Source: Microbulbifer hainanensis (GTDB taxonomy: Bacteria; Pseudomonadota; Gammaproteobacteria; Pseudomonadales; Cellvibrionaceae). From it: DNA of 64,000 nucleotides. Under the pieces are notes generated by a model, which made no database searches, was not told the origin of the DNA, and saw only the letters and a program-made list of their open reading frames with translations. The stretch covers positions 1 through 64,000 of the forward strand of contig NZ_JACZCR010000040.1 in NCBI RefSeq assembly GCF_014904735.1, given 5' to 3'. Within the stretch, counting starts at the first letter, position 1; each line of letters starts with the position of its first letter. The translations under genes and the position numbers were made by a program. Shown piece by piece: positions 44,295 through 52,676 of this stretch.

Positions 44295-45371
44295 CTAAAG
44301 GCTGGGATAGTCGATATAGCCGCGGGCGTCGCCGCCGTAGAAGCTGTCGGGATCAGGGGTGTTCAGCGATGCATCCGTGCTGATCCGGGCCGGCAAGTCA
44401 GGATTCGCAATAAAGGCCTTACCGAAGGTAATGGCGTGCGCGTGACCACTATCGATCCAGGCGCTGGCGCGCGCGGCGTCAAAACCACCATTGGCAATAT
44501 AAGTACCGGTCCATAGCGGGCGCAGCTGCTCGATCAGCTTCAATTCGCTGGCCGGTGCGCCGGGCGCCGGTTCAACCACGTGCAGATAGGCCAACTGCAG
44601 GGCGTCGAGCGCGCGATAGACTTCGCTGAATGTTTCCAGACGATTGATGTCCTCAACGTCATTGTAGGTACTCGTCGGGCTAAGGCGCACGCCCACCCGT
44701 TCTGAGCCCCAGACATCGATTGCAGCCCGGGTGATCTCCAGCAGGAAGCGGGCGCGATTTACAGCGTCGCCGCCGTACTGGTCAGTTCGCTGGTTAGTAC
44801 CGCTCAGGAGAAATTGCTCCGGCAGGTAGCCGTTGGCTGCGTGGATCTCTACACCGTCGAAACCCGCCGCCTTGGCGCACCGGGCGCCGTCGGCGAACTG
44901 GCCGATGATTTCGGCAACTTCGTTCGTGGCGAGAGCTCGAGGCGCGTCGACGTCGGTAAAGGTGCCGTTGACAAAGGTCTTCACTCGCGCGCGGATGGCG
45001 GAGGGCGCCAGCGGAGCCTGTCCCCCGGGGAGCAGAGACCTGAAGCTGATGCGGCCGACATGCCAAAGCTGGAGAAAGATTTTGCCGCCGGCCGCGTGCA
45101 CGGCATCGGTAACCTCTTTCCACGCTGCTACCTGCGCTTGGTTGTAGATCCCGGGCGTGTTGTCGTAACCCTTGCCCATTGGGGACACCTGGGTGGCCTC
45201 GCTGATGATCAGGCCGGCGCTGGCGCGTTGCCTGTAGTAAGTGGCGGCCATGGGGCTCGGCACGCCGTTGTCGCTGGCGCGGCTGCGGGTCAATGGGGCC
45301 ATTAGTACCCGGTTTTGCACATCGATGGCACCAATCTGCAGAGGGCTGAAAAGGGAAGGATACTTGCTCAT
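44295..45371 (-). CDS. alkene reductase, Old Yellow Enzyme family (NemA-like)
   Basis: A 358-residue FMN-dependent TIM-barrel ene-reductase. It contains NRVLMAPLTRSRA, the LQLWHVGRIS flavin region, the substrate-binding His/Asn pair in EIHAANGYLPEQFL, and RTDQYGG. It reduces activated double bonds, nitro compounds and N-ethylmaleimide-like electrophiles with NAD(P)H. The ATG at 45371 has AGAGG upstream. It is divergent from a TetR gene, as nemA is coregulated with nemR in E. coli (there in one operon). Confidence 0.93.
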   Translation of the reverse strand: MSKYPSLFSPLQIGAIDVQNRVLMAPLTRSRASDNGVPSPMAATYYRQRASAGLIISEATQVSPMGKGYDNTPGIYNQAQVAAWKEVTDAVHAAGGKIFLQLWHVGRISFRSLLPGGQAPLAPSAIRARVKTFVNGTFTDVDAPRALATNEVAEIIGQFADGARCAKAAGFDGVEIHAANGYLPEQFLLSGTNQRTDQYGGDAVNRARFLLEITRAAIDVWGSERVGVRLSPTSTYNDVEDINRLETFSEVYRALDALQLAYLHVVEPAPGAPASELKLIEQLRPLWTGTYIANGGFDAARASAWIDSGHAHAITFGKAFIANPDLPARISTDASLNTPDPDSFYGGDARGYIDYPSL

Positions 45372-45429
45372 GGACAACCTCTTTCATTGCAAGTGAACCA
45401 CTGGATACCACCGTATCGGCAGTAGCCTC

Positions 45430-45480
45430 AATTTCCTACCATACGGTATGAAATTGTTTTATACTATTGAGTAGGAAATT
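45430..45480. promoter_or_regulatory. nested inverted repeats: probable TetR-family operator
   Basis: An outer perfect 10-bp inverted repeat (AATTTCCTAC at 45430-45439, GTAGGAAATT at 45471-45480) encloses an inner palindrome CATAC-G-GTATG (45440-45450) and a -10-like TATACT (45460-45465). It sits between the Old Yellow Enzyme gene and the TetR gene, so one repressor could silence both directions. Confidence 0.7.
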
Positions 45481-45504
45481 TGGAGTGTCAAGCGTGAGTG
45501 CAAT

Positions 45505-46131
45505 ATGAATGACAAGTCTGCCCGTAAGGCGAAGAAAAGCGGTCGCCCCTTGTCGTTTGACCCAGAGTGGGCACTGGACGAGCTCATGCGCGTGTTCTGG
45601 CGGCAGGGATATCAGGCGACCAGCGTAGAGGACCTGGCGCGTTCTATTGGTGTGACCAAGCCCAGCGTTTACGGGAGCTTTGGTGACAAGCAGCAGATCT
45701 TCCTGAAATCACTGGATCACTATGTGGACACTGCACCGCAAGGCGAAGAGCGTTTTCAAAACGATACGGGTCCGCTCAAAGCGAACCTGCTGCGGTTGTT
45801 GGAGAGGGTGGTGAGTGACGGTGGTGAAGCGAAGCGCGAGCCGGGCTGTATGTTGGTGAATGCCACCGTTGAATGCATGCAGCTGGGATCTCCATTCAGC
45901 GATCACATTCATGCCGGCCACGATCTGACCATCGGGCGACTAAGGCGAATACTGGAGCGAGCCAGAGAGAGAGGCGAGCTGTCTGACACCGCGGATTTGG
46001 ACCGCCTGGCGCACTATCTCAACATGCTAACTGTTGGGGCGGCAGTGATGAAAAAGGCGGGTGCCGACCGGCGAGAAATAACGGCGGCATTGGAAATTGG
46101 GCTCGAGGCGCTAGATAGCTATATGCCATAG
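45505..46131 (+). CDS. TetR family transcriptional regulator (NemR/AcuR-like)
   Basis: A 208-residue repressor with an N-terminal HTH (about 39-70; TSVEDLARSIGVTKPSVYGSFGDK) and a helical ligand-binding domain containing several cysteines (for example EPGCMLVNATVECMQLG), a feature used for electrophile sensing in related regulators. The ATG at 45505 lies 24 bases from the outer operator repeat. The divergent Old Yellow Enzyme/ABM operon is the obvious target. An acrylate- or electrophile-like inducer is inferred from family, not shown. Confidence 0.92.
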   Translation: MNDKSARKAKKSGRPLSFDPEWALDELMRVFWRQGYQATSVEDLARSIGVTKPSVYGSFGDKQQIFLKSLDHYVDTAPQGEERFQNDTGPLKANLLRLLERVVSDGGEAKREPGCMLVNATVECMQLGSPFSDHIHAGHDLTIGRLRRILERARERGELSDTADLDRLAHYLNMLTVGAAVMKKAGADRREITAALEIGLEALDSYMP

Positions 46132-46452
46132 TGAGTACGTCGCCCAGAAGAGTTGTTCCAGTCCGCAGGGCCGGCTAAGACTTCCCTGGCGTTTGCATGT
46201 GCGAACATTTTTTTGCGGGCAAGAGCTGGGAATTGGAATCTCTAGGGGGGGAAGCGAAGTGGGAGGTTGGCGTCCCAGGGTGGCACTGAATAGTAGTCGA
46301 AATGCCGCGTTTTATATAAATTTTTGTTTTTCAGGTTGGGAAAACATAGGCTGAGGCAAGTGTGCTCAGGATCCGTTAGCTTAACTATTTTGCTGTCTTT
46401 AGACCGAATTCGATAGCCGCCTTAGCTGGCCGCTTCAATTTCGGCACTCCAA
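46132..46452. other. convergent intergenic region, no gene found
   Basis: 321 bases between the stops of the TetR gene and norR. AT-rich patches are present, but no tRNA, strong terminator or protein-coding frame is visible. Confidence 0.45.
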
Positions 46453-48027
46453 TTACTCGCGTTTCGCTATCACTCGTTTCTCCACGTGGACGCCTAGCCG
46501 TTTTGCCAGCCGGGTGAGATTGGCCCTGTCCAGGCCCAGGCTCCGCGCGACTGCCGCCCAGTTGCCGCCGTATTGCCGCAACTGCTCGCTAATTAATTGT
46601 CGCTGGAAGTCGTCAGTCGCCTCCCGCAGCGATATGAACTGTGAGGCGGGTTTGACGACCTCTGTGGCAGCGGCTGCTATTTCGGCCCGCAGGTCGAGAT
46701 CGCAGTGTTTGGCTTCCACTTTGATGATATCTCTACCCCACTGTTCGCTGCGTGCCCGAAGGGCCGCTCGGCTTACCACGTGTTCCAACTCGCGGACATT
46801 GCCCGGCCACGAATAGTGCAGCAGCAGCTGCTCGCTTTCCGCGGCCAGTTTCAGTTGGCGAACCCCCAGGCGGTGGGCCGTCAATTCGAGAAAATATCCG
46901 GTCAGCAGCAATATATCCGACTGCCGCTCTCGTAGGCTGGGAACGCGGATGGGATATACGCTGAGCCTGTGATAGAGGTCGGCGCGGAACTGCCCCGCCT
47001 CGACCTCGTGTTTGAGATCGCGGTTGGTGGCGGCGATAACCCGCACGTCTACCTGGTGCACCTCGTCCACACCTAGCGGTTGAATTTCTCCGCTTTGCAG
47101 CGCTCGCAAAAGCTTACTCTGTACCGGTAGCGGGAGCTCGCCTATCTCATCGAGAAACAGTGTGCCGCCGTCGGCGAGCTGGAATTTGCCCGCCCTGTCG
47201 CGTTCCGCACTCGTAAATGCGCCCTTTACATGTCCGAAGAGTTCGCTTTCGGCGAGTTGTTCTGGCAGGGAAGCGCAGTTGATATAGACCAGTGGGTTAT
47301 TGGCGCGTGTCGAAGACTGGTGCACCGTCCGGGCAACCAACTCTTTACCAACCCCGGTTTCCCCTTCAATCAGCACCGTGTAATCAAATCCTGCAACGAG
47401 ATCTATATCGTTTTTCAGTTGCTGCATCGGAACGCTCTTACCGATCAGTTCGCCGCCGTCGCGGGTCAGGGCCTCTAGGTTTAGCTCCTGCAGGACCTCG
47501 CGGGCATGCAGAGCGTGATGCTCGAGCTGCTCGAGGCGCATCGCGGTTTTTAGTGTGGCGGCCGACATGGCAGCGATGATTTCTAGGGTCCGCTGGGGTA
47601 TCTGGTCGAAGGCCCCTGGCGTCAGGCTATCCAGCGTGACTATGCCTATGAGGTCCCGGTCCGCATAGAGCGGCAGGCCCATGCAGGCGTGGACGGGCAG
47701 GTCACCCGCTTCCGCCAGCAGCAGGCCGTCGTAAGGGTCAGGGTAGTCCGCATCATCTGTAAACCTCACCGGCTCTTGTGCCGCGCAAATGTCGCGCAGC
47801 CTGGGGTGATCCTCAATCTGGAAGCGTCTTCCCAGTGCTTCCTTCGCCAGCCCTTGAATCGCCAAGGGCTTCAATAGCCGGTCGTGATAGGAGAGAAGTG
47901 CGACTGCATCGCAGTTGATGGCTTTGCGGATAGTGCTGAGCAAGCGGTCGAACCTATCTTCATTGGTGAGTCCACGCGCCAAATCCAGGGCCAGCTCTAT
48001 GAGTACCGACATGTTGAGTCTTGTCAT
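46453..48027 (-). CDS. norR: nitric oxide-responsive sigma-54 activator NorR
   Basis: A 524-residue enhancer-binding protein: an N-terminal GAF domain (about 8-170) like the NO-sensing, non-haem-iron domain of E. coli NorR, with conserved PDPYDGL and VHACMGLPL segments; a central AAA+ domain with Walker A GETGVGKE (222-229) and Walker [11 protein letters not shown] (288-297); and a C-terminal Fis-type HTH (about 480-510). The sigma-54 contact loop reads GAFTSA (269-274) instead of GAFTGA. It should bind the adjacent GT-N7-AC sites and activate the divergent NO-detoxification operon. An ATG at 48012 is a possible alternative start. Confidence 0.93.
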   Translation of the reverse strand: MTRLNMSVLIELALDLARGLTNEDRFDRLLSTIRKAINCDAVALLSYHDRLLKPLAIQGLAKEALGRRFQIEDHPRLRDICAAQEPVRFTDDADYPDPYDGLLLAEAGDLPVHACMGLPLYADRDLIGIVTLDSLTPGAFDQIPQRTLEIIAAMSAATLKTAMRLEQLEHHALHAREVLQELNLEALTRDGGELIGKSVPMQQLKNDIDLVAGFDYTVLIEGETGVGKELVARTVHQSSTRANNPLVYINCASLPEQLAESELFGHVKGAFTSAERDRAGKFQLADGGTLFLDEIGELPLPVQSKLLRALQSGEIQPLGVDEVHQVDVRVIAATNRDLKHEVEAGQFRADLYHRLSVYPIRVPSLRERQSDILLLTGYFLELTAHRLGVRQLKLAAESEQLLLHYSWPGNVRELEHVVSRAALRARSEQWGRDIIKVEAKHCDLDLRAEIAAAATEVVKPASQFISLREATDDFQRQLISEQLRQYGGNWAAVARSLGLDRANLTRLAKRLGVHVEKRVIAKRE

Positions 48028-48038
48028 GTCAAATTAAC
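48028..48038 (+). promoter_or_regulatory. NorR binding site 1
   Basis: GTCAAATTAAC fits the GT-N7-AC core known for E. coli NorR. The repeat extends to 13 bases shared with site 3 (GTCAAATTAACAC against GTCAAAATAACAC). It abuts the norR start codon, so NorR may also repress its own gene. Confidence 0.7.
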
Positions 48039-48046
48039 ACGAAATA

Positions 48047-48057
48047 GTTGAAATTAC
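48047..48057 (+). promoter_or_regulatory. NorR binding site 2
   Basis: GTTGAAATTAC, a GT-N7-AC core 19 bases downstream of site 1. It is the weakest resemblance to the other two but holds the defining GT and AC. Confidence 0.6.
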
Positions 48058-48071
48058 CGCCAACTAGAGTA

Positions 48072-48082
48072 GTCAAAATAAC
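48072..48082 (+). promoter_or_regulatory. NorR binding site 3
   Basis: GTCAAAATAAC, a GT-N7-AC core 25 bases beyond site 2 and about 55 bases upstream of the sigma-54 promoter. Three sites match the arrangement upstream of E. coli norV. Confidence 0.7.
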
Positions 48083-48134
48083 ACGTTATGGAAAGAGAAA
48101 ACCTTTAAGTTATTGATAAATAAAGAAAAATAAA

Positions 48135-48151
48135 TTGGCATGCCGTGTGCA
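48135..48151 (+). promoter_or_regulatory. sigma-54 (-24/-12) promoter of the NO-detoxification operon
   Basis: TTGGCATGCCGTGTGCA: the invariant GG (48137-48138) and GC (48149-48150) are separated by exactly ten bases, as required for RpoN. Transcription should start near 48162, about 35 bases before the first start codon. Confidence 0.85.
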
Positions 48152-48196
48152 AGCTATCGGTGACCCTTGGCGGACGGACAAACACCGGGAGTTTCC

Positions 48197-48448
48197 ATGA
48201 CTTGGGCATTCAACCAACACGAAACAGATTTATATCGGCGGATGATCAGCGGCGCCAACCGAACCCTGGTGGTCTCAGCCCTGGCATTTGTGGCCACCAT
48301 TCTTATCGGCTATCCGTTTGCTGACAGTTTCTGCATTCACCTGCTGGTGGCGGATCATATCGGAATGATTCTGCTAGCTACCGTCATCAAAATCGCCTAT
48401 GTGGCGCGCTGCGTGGCTCAGCGCGGGCTCGGCCAATTGGTGAGCTGA
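48197..48448 (+). CDS. 83-residue two-helix membrane protein, first gene of the NorR operon
   Basis: A small protein with a soluble amphipathic N-terminus (MTWAFNQHETDLYRRMISGAN) and two predicted membrane helices (about 24-42 and 48-70) joined by a short loop with Cys, His and Asp (DSFCIHLLVADH). The ATG at 48197 is preceded by GGGAG. It lies between the sigma-54 promoter and nnrS, one base from the latter, so it is expressed as part of the NO response. I do not recognise a named family. A role as accessory or metal/haem-contacting partner of NnrS is only a guess. Confidence 0.8.
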   Translation: MTWAFNQHETDLYRRMISGANRTLVVSALAFVATILIGYPFADSFCIHLLVADHIGMILLATVIKIAYVARCVAQRGLGQLVS

Positions 48449-48449
48449 A

Positions 48450-49694
48450 ATGGCGGTGTCAAACCAGTCCAGGGTCGTACTGGCAGCGCCGGGTCTGGCA
48501 CTGCGAGGGGCCAAAACCTCGGCCACCTTAAATTGGGCCGTCTTTCGACTGGCCTTCCGGCCCTTTTTCCTGGTCGGCGCCGGCTTTGGCGTTCTAGCCA
48601 TAGCTGCGTGGCTGTTGTCGATCACCGGCTGGATTTCCTGGCGCAGCGGCCTGGCACCGCCTCTATGGCACGCCCACGAGATGCTATTCGGATTTGGTGG
48701 TGCAGTGGCCATGGGTTTCCTTTTGACCGCGGCGCAGACCTGGACAGGTGTCCCCAGTGTGAGTGGCATTCGCCTAGCTCTGCTTGCCGCCGTTTGGCTG
48801 ACAGCCAGGATTTTGCTGTGGCGGTGTTCCAGCCCTGCCTGGTTGGCCGGGGCGTTTTTGTGTGAATTGGCCTGGTGGCTGGGAGGTATTGCCGCTCTGG
48901 CTAGGATGTTGTTCAAGTCGCGCAATCGCCGCAACTACTTTTTCTTGCCTCTACTGTCCGTCACGGCGGGGCTAGATTTAACGATGCTGGGTGCTGCCAC
49001 CAGTGGTCACTTTTCGTTTGCGGCCCATCTGGCACAAACCGCAGTGCTGATGTTTGGTCTGCTGATGGGATTGGTTGGTGGCAGGGTCATCCCATTTTTT
49101 ACCGCCAATGCGCTTGGCGATGTGCAGCAGCGAAAGACGCCGCAACTGGACCGATTGATTCTGATTTGTGCGGCTCTCGGCAGCTTGATTTATTTTACCG
49201 GCTACTTTCTCCGACCGCCTTTTTCGCCCTTTTGGATCATGCTGCTGACTGCGGCCCTGCACGGCTGCCGTCACCTGTATTGGTATCCGCGTCGGGTGCT
49301 CGCCCATCCGTTGCTCTGGTCCCTGCACTTGTCGTATCTGGCGCTGAGTATCGGCATGGCGTTAATCGGACTCAGCTACCTGCTTCCGTGGATTACTTTC
49401 CAGAATGCCCTGCACCTGATCACGATAGGAGCCATGGGGCTGATGATTCTGTCCATGATGTCCAGGGTCAGCTTGGGCCACACCGGACGCCAACTTCGCG
49501 CATCGCGCAGGCTTGTCGTCGCGTATTTGCTACTCGCGGTTGCGGCTCTGGTTCGTGCGTTTGGCCCGCAGTGGCTGCCACCGTTGCTCGCCTGGATTTT
49601 GGCGGGCACTTTCTGGATCGTCGCCTTCGTTCTATTTCTGTGGCAGTACGTGCCAATTCTTCTGCGGAGCCGTCTCGATGGGCGCCCCGGATAA
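48450..49694 (+). CDS. nnrS: NnrS family membrane protein
   Basis: A 414-residue inner-membrane protein with about 12 predicted helices. It has the conserved NnrS motifs WHAHEMLFGFGGAVAMGFLLTAA near the second helix, GLVGGRVIPFFTANAL in the middle and HLITIGAMGLMILSMMSRVSLGHTGR in the C-terminal part, with the histidines thought to bind haem and copper in relatives. NnrS relieves nitrosative stress by an unsettled mechanism. One base separates it from the upstream small gene, and hmp follows 47 bases after its stop. Confidence 0.92.
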   Translation: MAVSNQSRVVLAAPGLALRGAKTSATLNWAVFRLAFRPFFLVGAGFGVLAIAAWLLSITGWISWRSGLAPPLWHAHEMLFGFGGAVAMGFLLTAAQTWTGVPSVSGIRLALLAAVWLTARILLWRCSSPAWLAGAFLCELAWWLGGIAALARMLFKSRNRRNYFFLPLLSVTAGLDLTMLGAATSGHFSFAAHLAQTAVLMFGLLMGLVGGRVIPFFTANALGDVQQRKTPQLDRLILICAALGSLIYFTGYFLRPPFSPFWIMLLTAALHGCRHLYWYPRRVLAHPLLWSLHLSYLALSIGMALIGLSYLLPWITFQNALHLITIGAMGLMILSMMSRVSLGHTGRQLRASRRLVVAYLLLAVAALVRAFGPQWLPPLLAWILAGTFWIVAFVLFLWQYVPILLRSRLDGRPG

Positions 49695-49741
49695 CCACCA
49701 CTTTCACCAATAGGTATCTTACGTTGTATGAGGAAAATCCT

Positions 49742-50935
49742 ATGCTATCTGCAAGCACCATCACTACTGTAAAGCAAACCGTACCGCTGCTGGAAGAGGC
49801 GGGGACAGGCATCACCGCGCATTTTTACCAACGTATGTTCCGGTTGAACCCGGAGCTACAGAACGTCTTCAATATGAGTAACCAGCGGGATGGTCGCCAA
49901 CAGTTCGCACTGTTCAATGCGATAGCTACATATGCCAAACACATCGATAATCTGCCGGCACTCGGCGCCATGGTGGAGCGTATAGCGCACAAGCATACCA
50001 GCTTGTACATTCTACCGGAGCAGTACGACATCGTCGGCCATCACTTGATTGAAACGCTGCGCGAGATGGTGGGTGAACAGTTTACGCCGGCGGTCGAAAC
50101 TGCCTGGCGTGAGGCATACGCCTTCCTTGCAAAGATTTTTATAGGCAGGGAGGCTGAGTTGTATCGGAGCAATGAACAGGCGCCGGGTGGCTGGCTCGGT
50201 CCCAAGCTATTCAAGGTCCTCGACAAGCGGCCGGAGTCCGAACTGGTCAGCAGTTTCCGCTTTGCGCCAGTCGATGGTGGTCCTGTAGTGGACTACAAGC
50301 CGGGCCAATACCTCGGCGTCAGGATAAAGGCTGAGGGGGCCGAATATTTCGAGATTCGCCAGTACTCTCTCTCAGACAAGGCCAACGGGGAAAGCTACCG
50401 GATCAGCGTTAAGCGTGAACACAATGGGGGGGCGGGTCTGGTGTCCAACTATCTGCACGATCATCTGAACGTTGGGGATCATGTAGAACTCCTCCCGCCC
50501 GCCGGGGACTTCTTTCTCAGGGCTGTCGGGTCGCCCACTGTGCTGATTTCAGCAGGTGTGGGCCTGACGCCGATGATGTCTATGCTGGAAACCATCGTTG
50601 ACGTCCACGCGAATACGTCTGTGCTATTTCTGCATGCCTGTGAAAACCGCATGCAACACTCCTTTGCCGCACGGCTGGAGGGGTTGGTCGACAGTCAGGA
50701 CTTGGTGGATAGCTACGTCTGGTACAACCGGGGTAAGGTGGATGCTGCGAATAATCATTTTTCGGGGCTAATGGATCTGGAAACCATTAGCGATAAGCTG
50801 CCACTCCACGAAGGTGAATATTATCTTTGCGGGCCTGTAGGCTTTATGGCATTTGTCAAAGGCCAGCTGCTGAGCCTGGGGGTGGGGGGGGGTCGCATCC
50901 ACTACGAAGTGTTTGGCCCGCACAGCGACCTCTAA
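49742..50935 (+). CDS. hmp: nitric oxide dioxygenase / flavohaemoglobin Hmp
   Basis: A 397-residue flavohaemoprotein: a globin domain (about 1-140) with proximal histidine in the HKHTSLYILPEQYDIVG region and the distal QQFALFNAI segment; an FAD-binding barrel (EIRQYSLSDKANG); and an NAD-binding domain (ISAGVGLTPMMSML, YYLCGPVGFM). It converts NO and O2 to nitrate with NAD(P)H. The ATG at 49742 follows GAGGAAAA; the frame is open far upstream inside nnrS but is not used. It is the last gene of the NorR/sigma-54 operon. Confidence 0.95.
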   Translation: MLSASTITTVKQTVPLLEEAGTGITAHFYQRMFRLNPELQNVFNMSNQRDGRQQFALFNAIATYAKHIDNLPALGAMVERIAHKHTSLYILPEQYDIVGHHLIETLREMVGEQFTPAVETAWREAYAFLAKIFIGREAELYRSNEQAPGGWLGPKLFKVLDKRPESELVSSFRFAPVDGGPVVDYKPGQYLGVRIKAEGAEYFEIRQYSLSDKANGESYRISVKREHNGGAGLVSNYLHDHLNVGDHVELLPPAGDFFLRAVGSPTVLISAGVGLTPMMSMLETIVDVHANTSVLFLHACENRMQHSFAARLEGLVDSQDLVDSYVWYNRGKVDAANNHFSGLMDLETISDKLPLHEGEYYLCGPVGFMAFVKGQLLSLGVGGGRIHYEVFGPHSDL

Positions 50936-51216
50936 AGCCCCTGCTGCTTGACCCCGCGGAAGTGCTGCACCTAGGTTACCTAATGGTGTTTGGGGTCTCG
51001 TACCACGGAAGTGCAACTTATTTCAAGGTGCTCGTGGCGATACAAACTGTTTGGAATATGAACTCCCCGGCTTGCGTCCTGGTGATGAGATAGGAAAAGG
51101 CATGAGGGCGGAGTCGGGGTTTTGCTGAGCCTAGTGGGATCAACTGCGAGTTGGGGGAATAATATTGGGTAAGGTTAGGTAGTTGTGGGCGTCTTCTGAT
51201 TGGGTGAGATTGAAGA

Positions 51217-51292
51217 TGGCGTCCCCGGGTGGACTCGAACCACCAGTCCGGACTTAGGAGGTCCGTGGTTTATCCTGTTAACCGACGGGGAC
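51217..51292 (-). tRNA. tRNA-Arg(CCT)
   Basis: 76 nt on the minus strand, with encoded CCA. The acceptor stem is GTCCCCG/CGGGGAC, the anticodon loop CTCCTAA gives CCT, and the T-arm reads GGTGGTTCGAGTCCACC. It decodes the rare AGG codon. Confidence 0.95.
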
Positions 51293-51728
51293 TGCGGGTC
51301 TGGCCCTGAGAGACCAGTTCCGTGCGCCCGGTATCGGGCGGGCCGCTATTCTAACGCCTGCCGTTGTCGGTGTCATGCCGCGTGTCGGGGAATTGGGTCT
51401 CTCCATCGGGGGGCAGGCCGGGCCCCTTGTCACCACAGGTAACATTCAAGGCTTGTGGTTACCCATGTCCCCGCGATCTCGCTGTCATCCCGCCTTCGAA
51501 AAACTGTCGCCGAACAGACACATATCGGCGCTATTTTGGCGCCACTGGGGCCTGTTTCGGAGCAAGTTTTTTCCCGCCAGTCGGGTCCTCTTTGCTGGCA
51601 ATTAAAAACCCGTTTCGGAAGGCAAAATATTGCTTGACCGCGATTGGTCGAGCTGGCTAATCTCGGCTTGAACAACAAAAACAACAAGGGTGTTTCTGCG
51701 CTCGCAGATCGAGATTGTGGAGTTTCGT
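51293..51728. other. intergenic region carrying the tRNA-Arg promoter
   Basis: 436 bases between the 5' end of tRNA-Arg and the PA3496-type gene. It contains the tRNA promoter and GC-rich leader. Open frames across it lack ribosome-binding sites and known motifs. Confidence 0.5.
51348..51376 (-). promoter_or_regulatory. promoter of tRNA-Arg
   Basis: On the minus strand: ATGACA (-35, 51376-51371), 17-base spacer, TAGAAT (-10, 51353-51348), then a GC-rich discriminator. The -10 hexamer is the same as at the tRNA-Glu array. Confidence 0.7.
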
Positions 51729-51911
51729 ATGAGCGGCAACGTTAGCGGAAATAACATAGATTTTGATACCGATGACATCCCACAGATTGCAAACGAGGTT
51801 CTGAAGCAGGCCACGTCGCAGCCCCCCCGCGATGCCCGCCGAATGGTTGAGGATAAGCTGGAGGAAATGCGTCTGCGCCGTGAGCTGATGGACTACGACT
51901 TCGATTTGTAG
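51729..51911 (+). CDS. PA3496 family small protein
   Basis: A 60-residue acidic protein whose C-terminus (RRMVEDKLEEMRLRRELMDYDFDL) matches the short helical family typified by P. aeruginosa PA3496, proposed to affect envelope integrity. The ATG at 51729 follows GTGGAG seven bases upstream. It has no membrane segment or signal peptide. A strong terminator follows immediately, so it is monocistronic. Confidence 0.8.
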   Translation: MSGNVSGNNIDFDTDDIPQIANEVLKQATSQPPRDARRMVEDKLEEMRLRRELMDYDFDL

Positions 51912-51918
51912 ACTCGGA

Positions 51919-51944
51919 GAAAGGCGCCAGTAATGGCGCCTTTC
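51919..51944 (+). terminator. intrinsic terminator after the PA3496-type gene
   Basis: GAAAGGCGCC (51919-51928), loop AGTAAT, GGCGCCTTTC (51935-51944), followed by TGCTTTC. A perfect 10-bp stem with A/T-rich arms. Confidence 0.85.
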
Positions 51945-52331
51945 TGCTTTCGGGATCTGTATCGCCTGACGGGTTGCGTCCGGGTGTTCGGACTGCTTTA
52001 CCTGTTGAGGGATAGCTTTTATTGTTCGTCCTATCTGGTGGAGTGTCTGGTTGTGTCTCCGCATCAAGACGGACGATAAAGTAGGCAGGGCGCAACAGTC
52101 CCACTTTACGCTCGTCTGCCGCTGGGATATTGCGGTTGGCGAAGGATCTCAATTATAACTCTGTTTTCTTGTTGAGCGGGTTCGCACAGTATCGCATCGC
52201 GTTGTCTGCCGGATTGGGGCCGCGGACATCGAGTGGTTCGTCGTATCATGTGCGGAATTTAATTCCGGGTGACAACGGTATTGGCCGAAAGAGGCTGAGT
52301 CGTTGTTGGTCTTCAGAAAAGGAACTTCGCT
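51945..52331. other. intergenic region upstream of the STAS gene
   Basis: 387 bases, no supported gene. It presumably contains the promoter of the partner-switching pair. I see no convincing -35/-10 pair or flagellar sigma-28 sequence. Confidence 0.45.
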
Positions 52332-52676
52332 ATGGCGGTATTGGAGCGGACAACAGCACGGGTGGATAGCGAGCTGTCTGAAGGCGGTGACGCGCTGACC
52401 ATTCGCGTTTGCGGCAATTTCGATTTCAACGTGCACCGCGAATTCCAGCGGGCATATCAGAACCTACCCCTCTCACCCAAACACTTCTGTATCGATCTCT
52501 CGGAAACCTACCATCTCGACAGTGCGGCGCTGGGCATGTTGCTGCTGTTGCGCGACCACTGCCTCGGAGATGTGGACGATGAAGCGCAGTGCACGGTGGA
52601 ATTGCGCAATGCCAATGACCATGTGGAAAATATCCTGCTGGTCTCCAACTTCGATAAGATTTTTACGATTCGCTAG
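52332..52676 (+). CDS. STAS-domain anti-sigma factor antagonist
   Basis: A 114-residue STAS protein. The phosphorylatable serine is S64 in YHLDSAALGML, the canonical position of SpoIIAA/RsbV-type antagonists. AAAGGAA precedes the ATG. It should be phosphorylated by a serine kinase (HATPase) and dephosphorylated by a PP2C phosphatase. Both activities are predicted in the protein encoded by the next gene, whose GTG start overlaps this gene's stop by one base. The closest described analogue is Pseudomonas HsbA. Confidence 0.9.
   Translation: MAVLERTTARVDSELSEGGDALTIRVCGNFDFNVHREFQRAYQNLPLSPKHFCIDLSETYHLDSAALGMLLLLRDHCLGDVDDEAQCTVELRNANDHVENILLVSNFDKIFTIR

Noticed and set aside
49166-49741. A long N-terminal extension of Hmp inside nnrS.
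   Set aside because: Flavohaemoglobins start at the globin domain (MLSAS...). The extension is nnrS read in another frame.
51375-51605. A 76-codon plus-strand frame downstream of the tRNA-Arg promoter.
   Set aside because: No ribosome-binding site or recognisable motif, and its start overlaps the -35 region of the tRNA-Arg promoter. Not supported as a gene.
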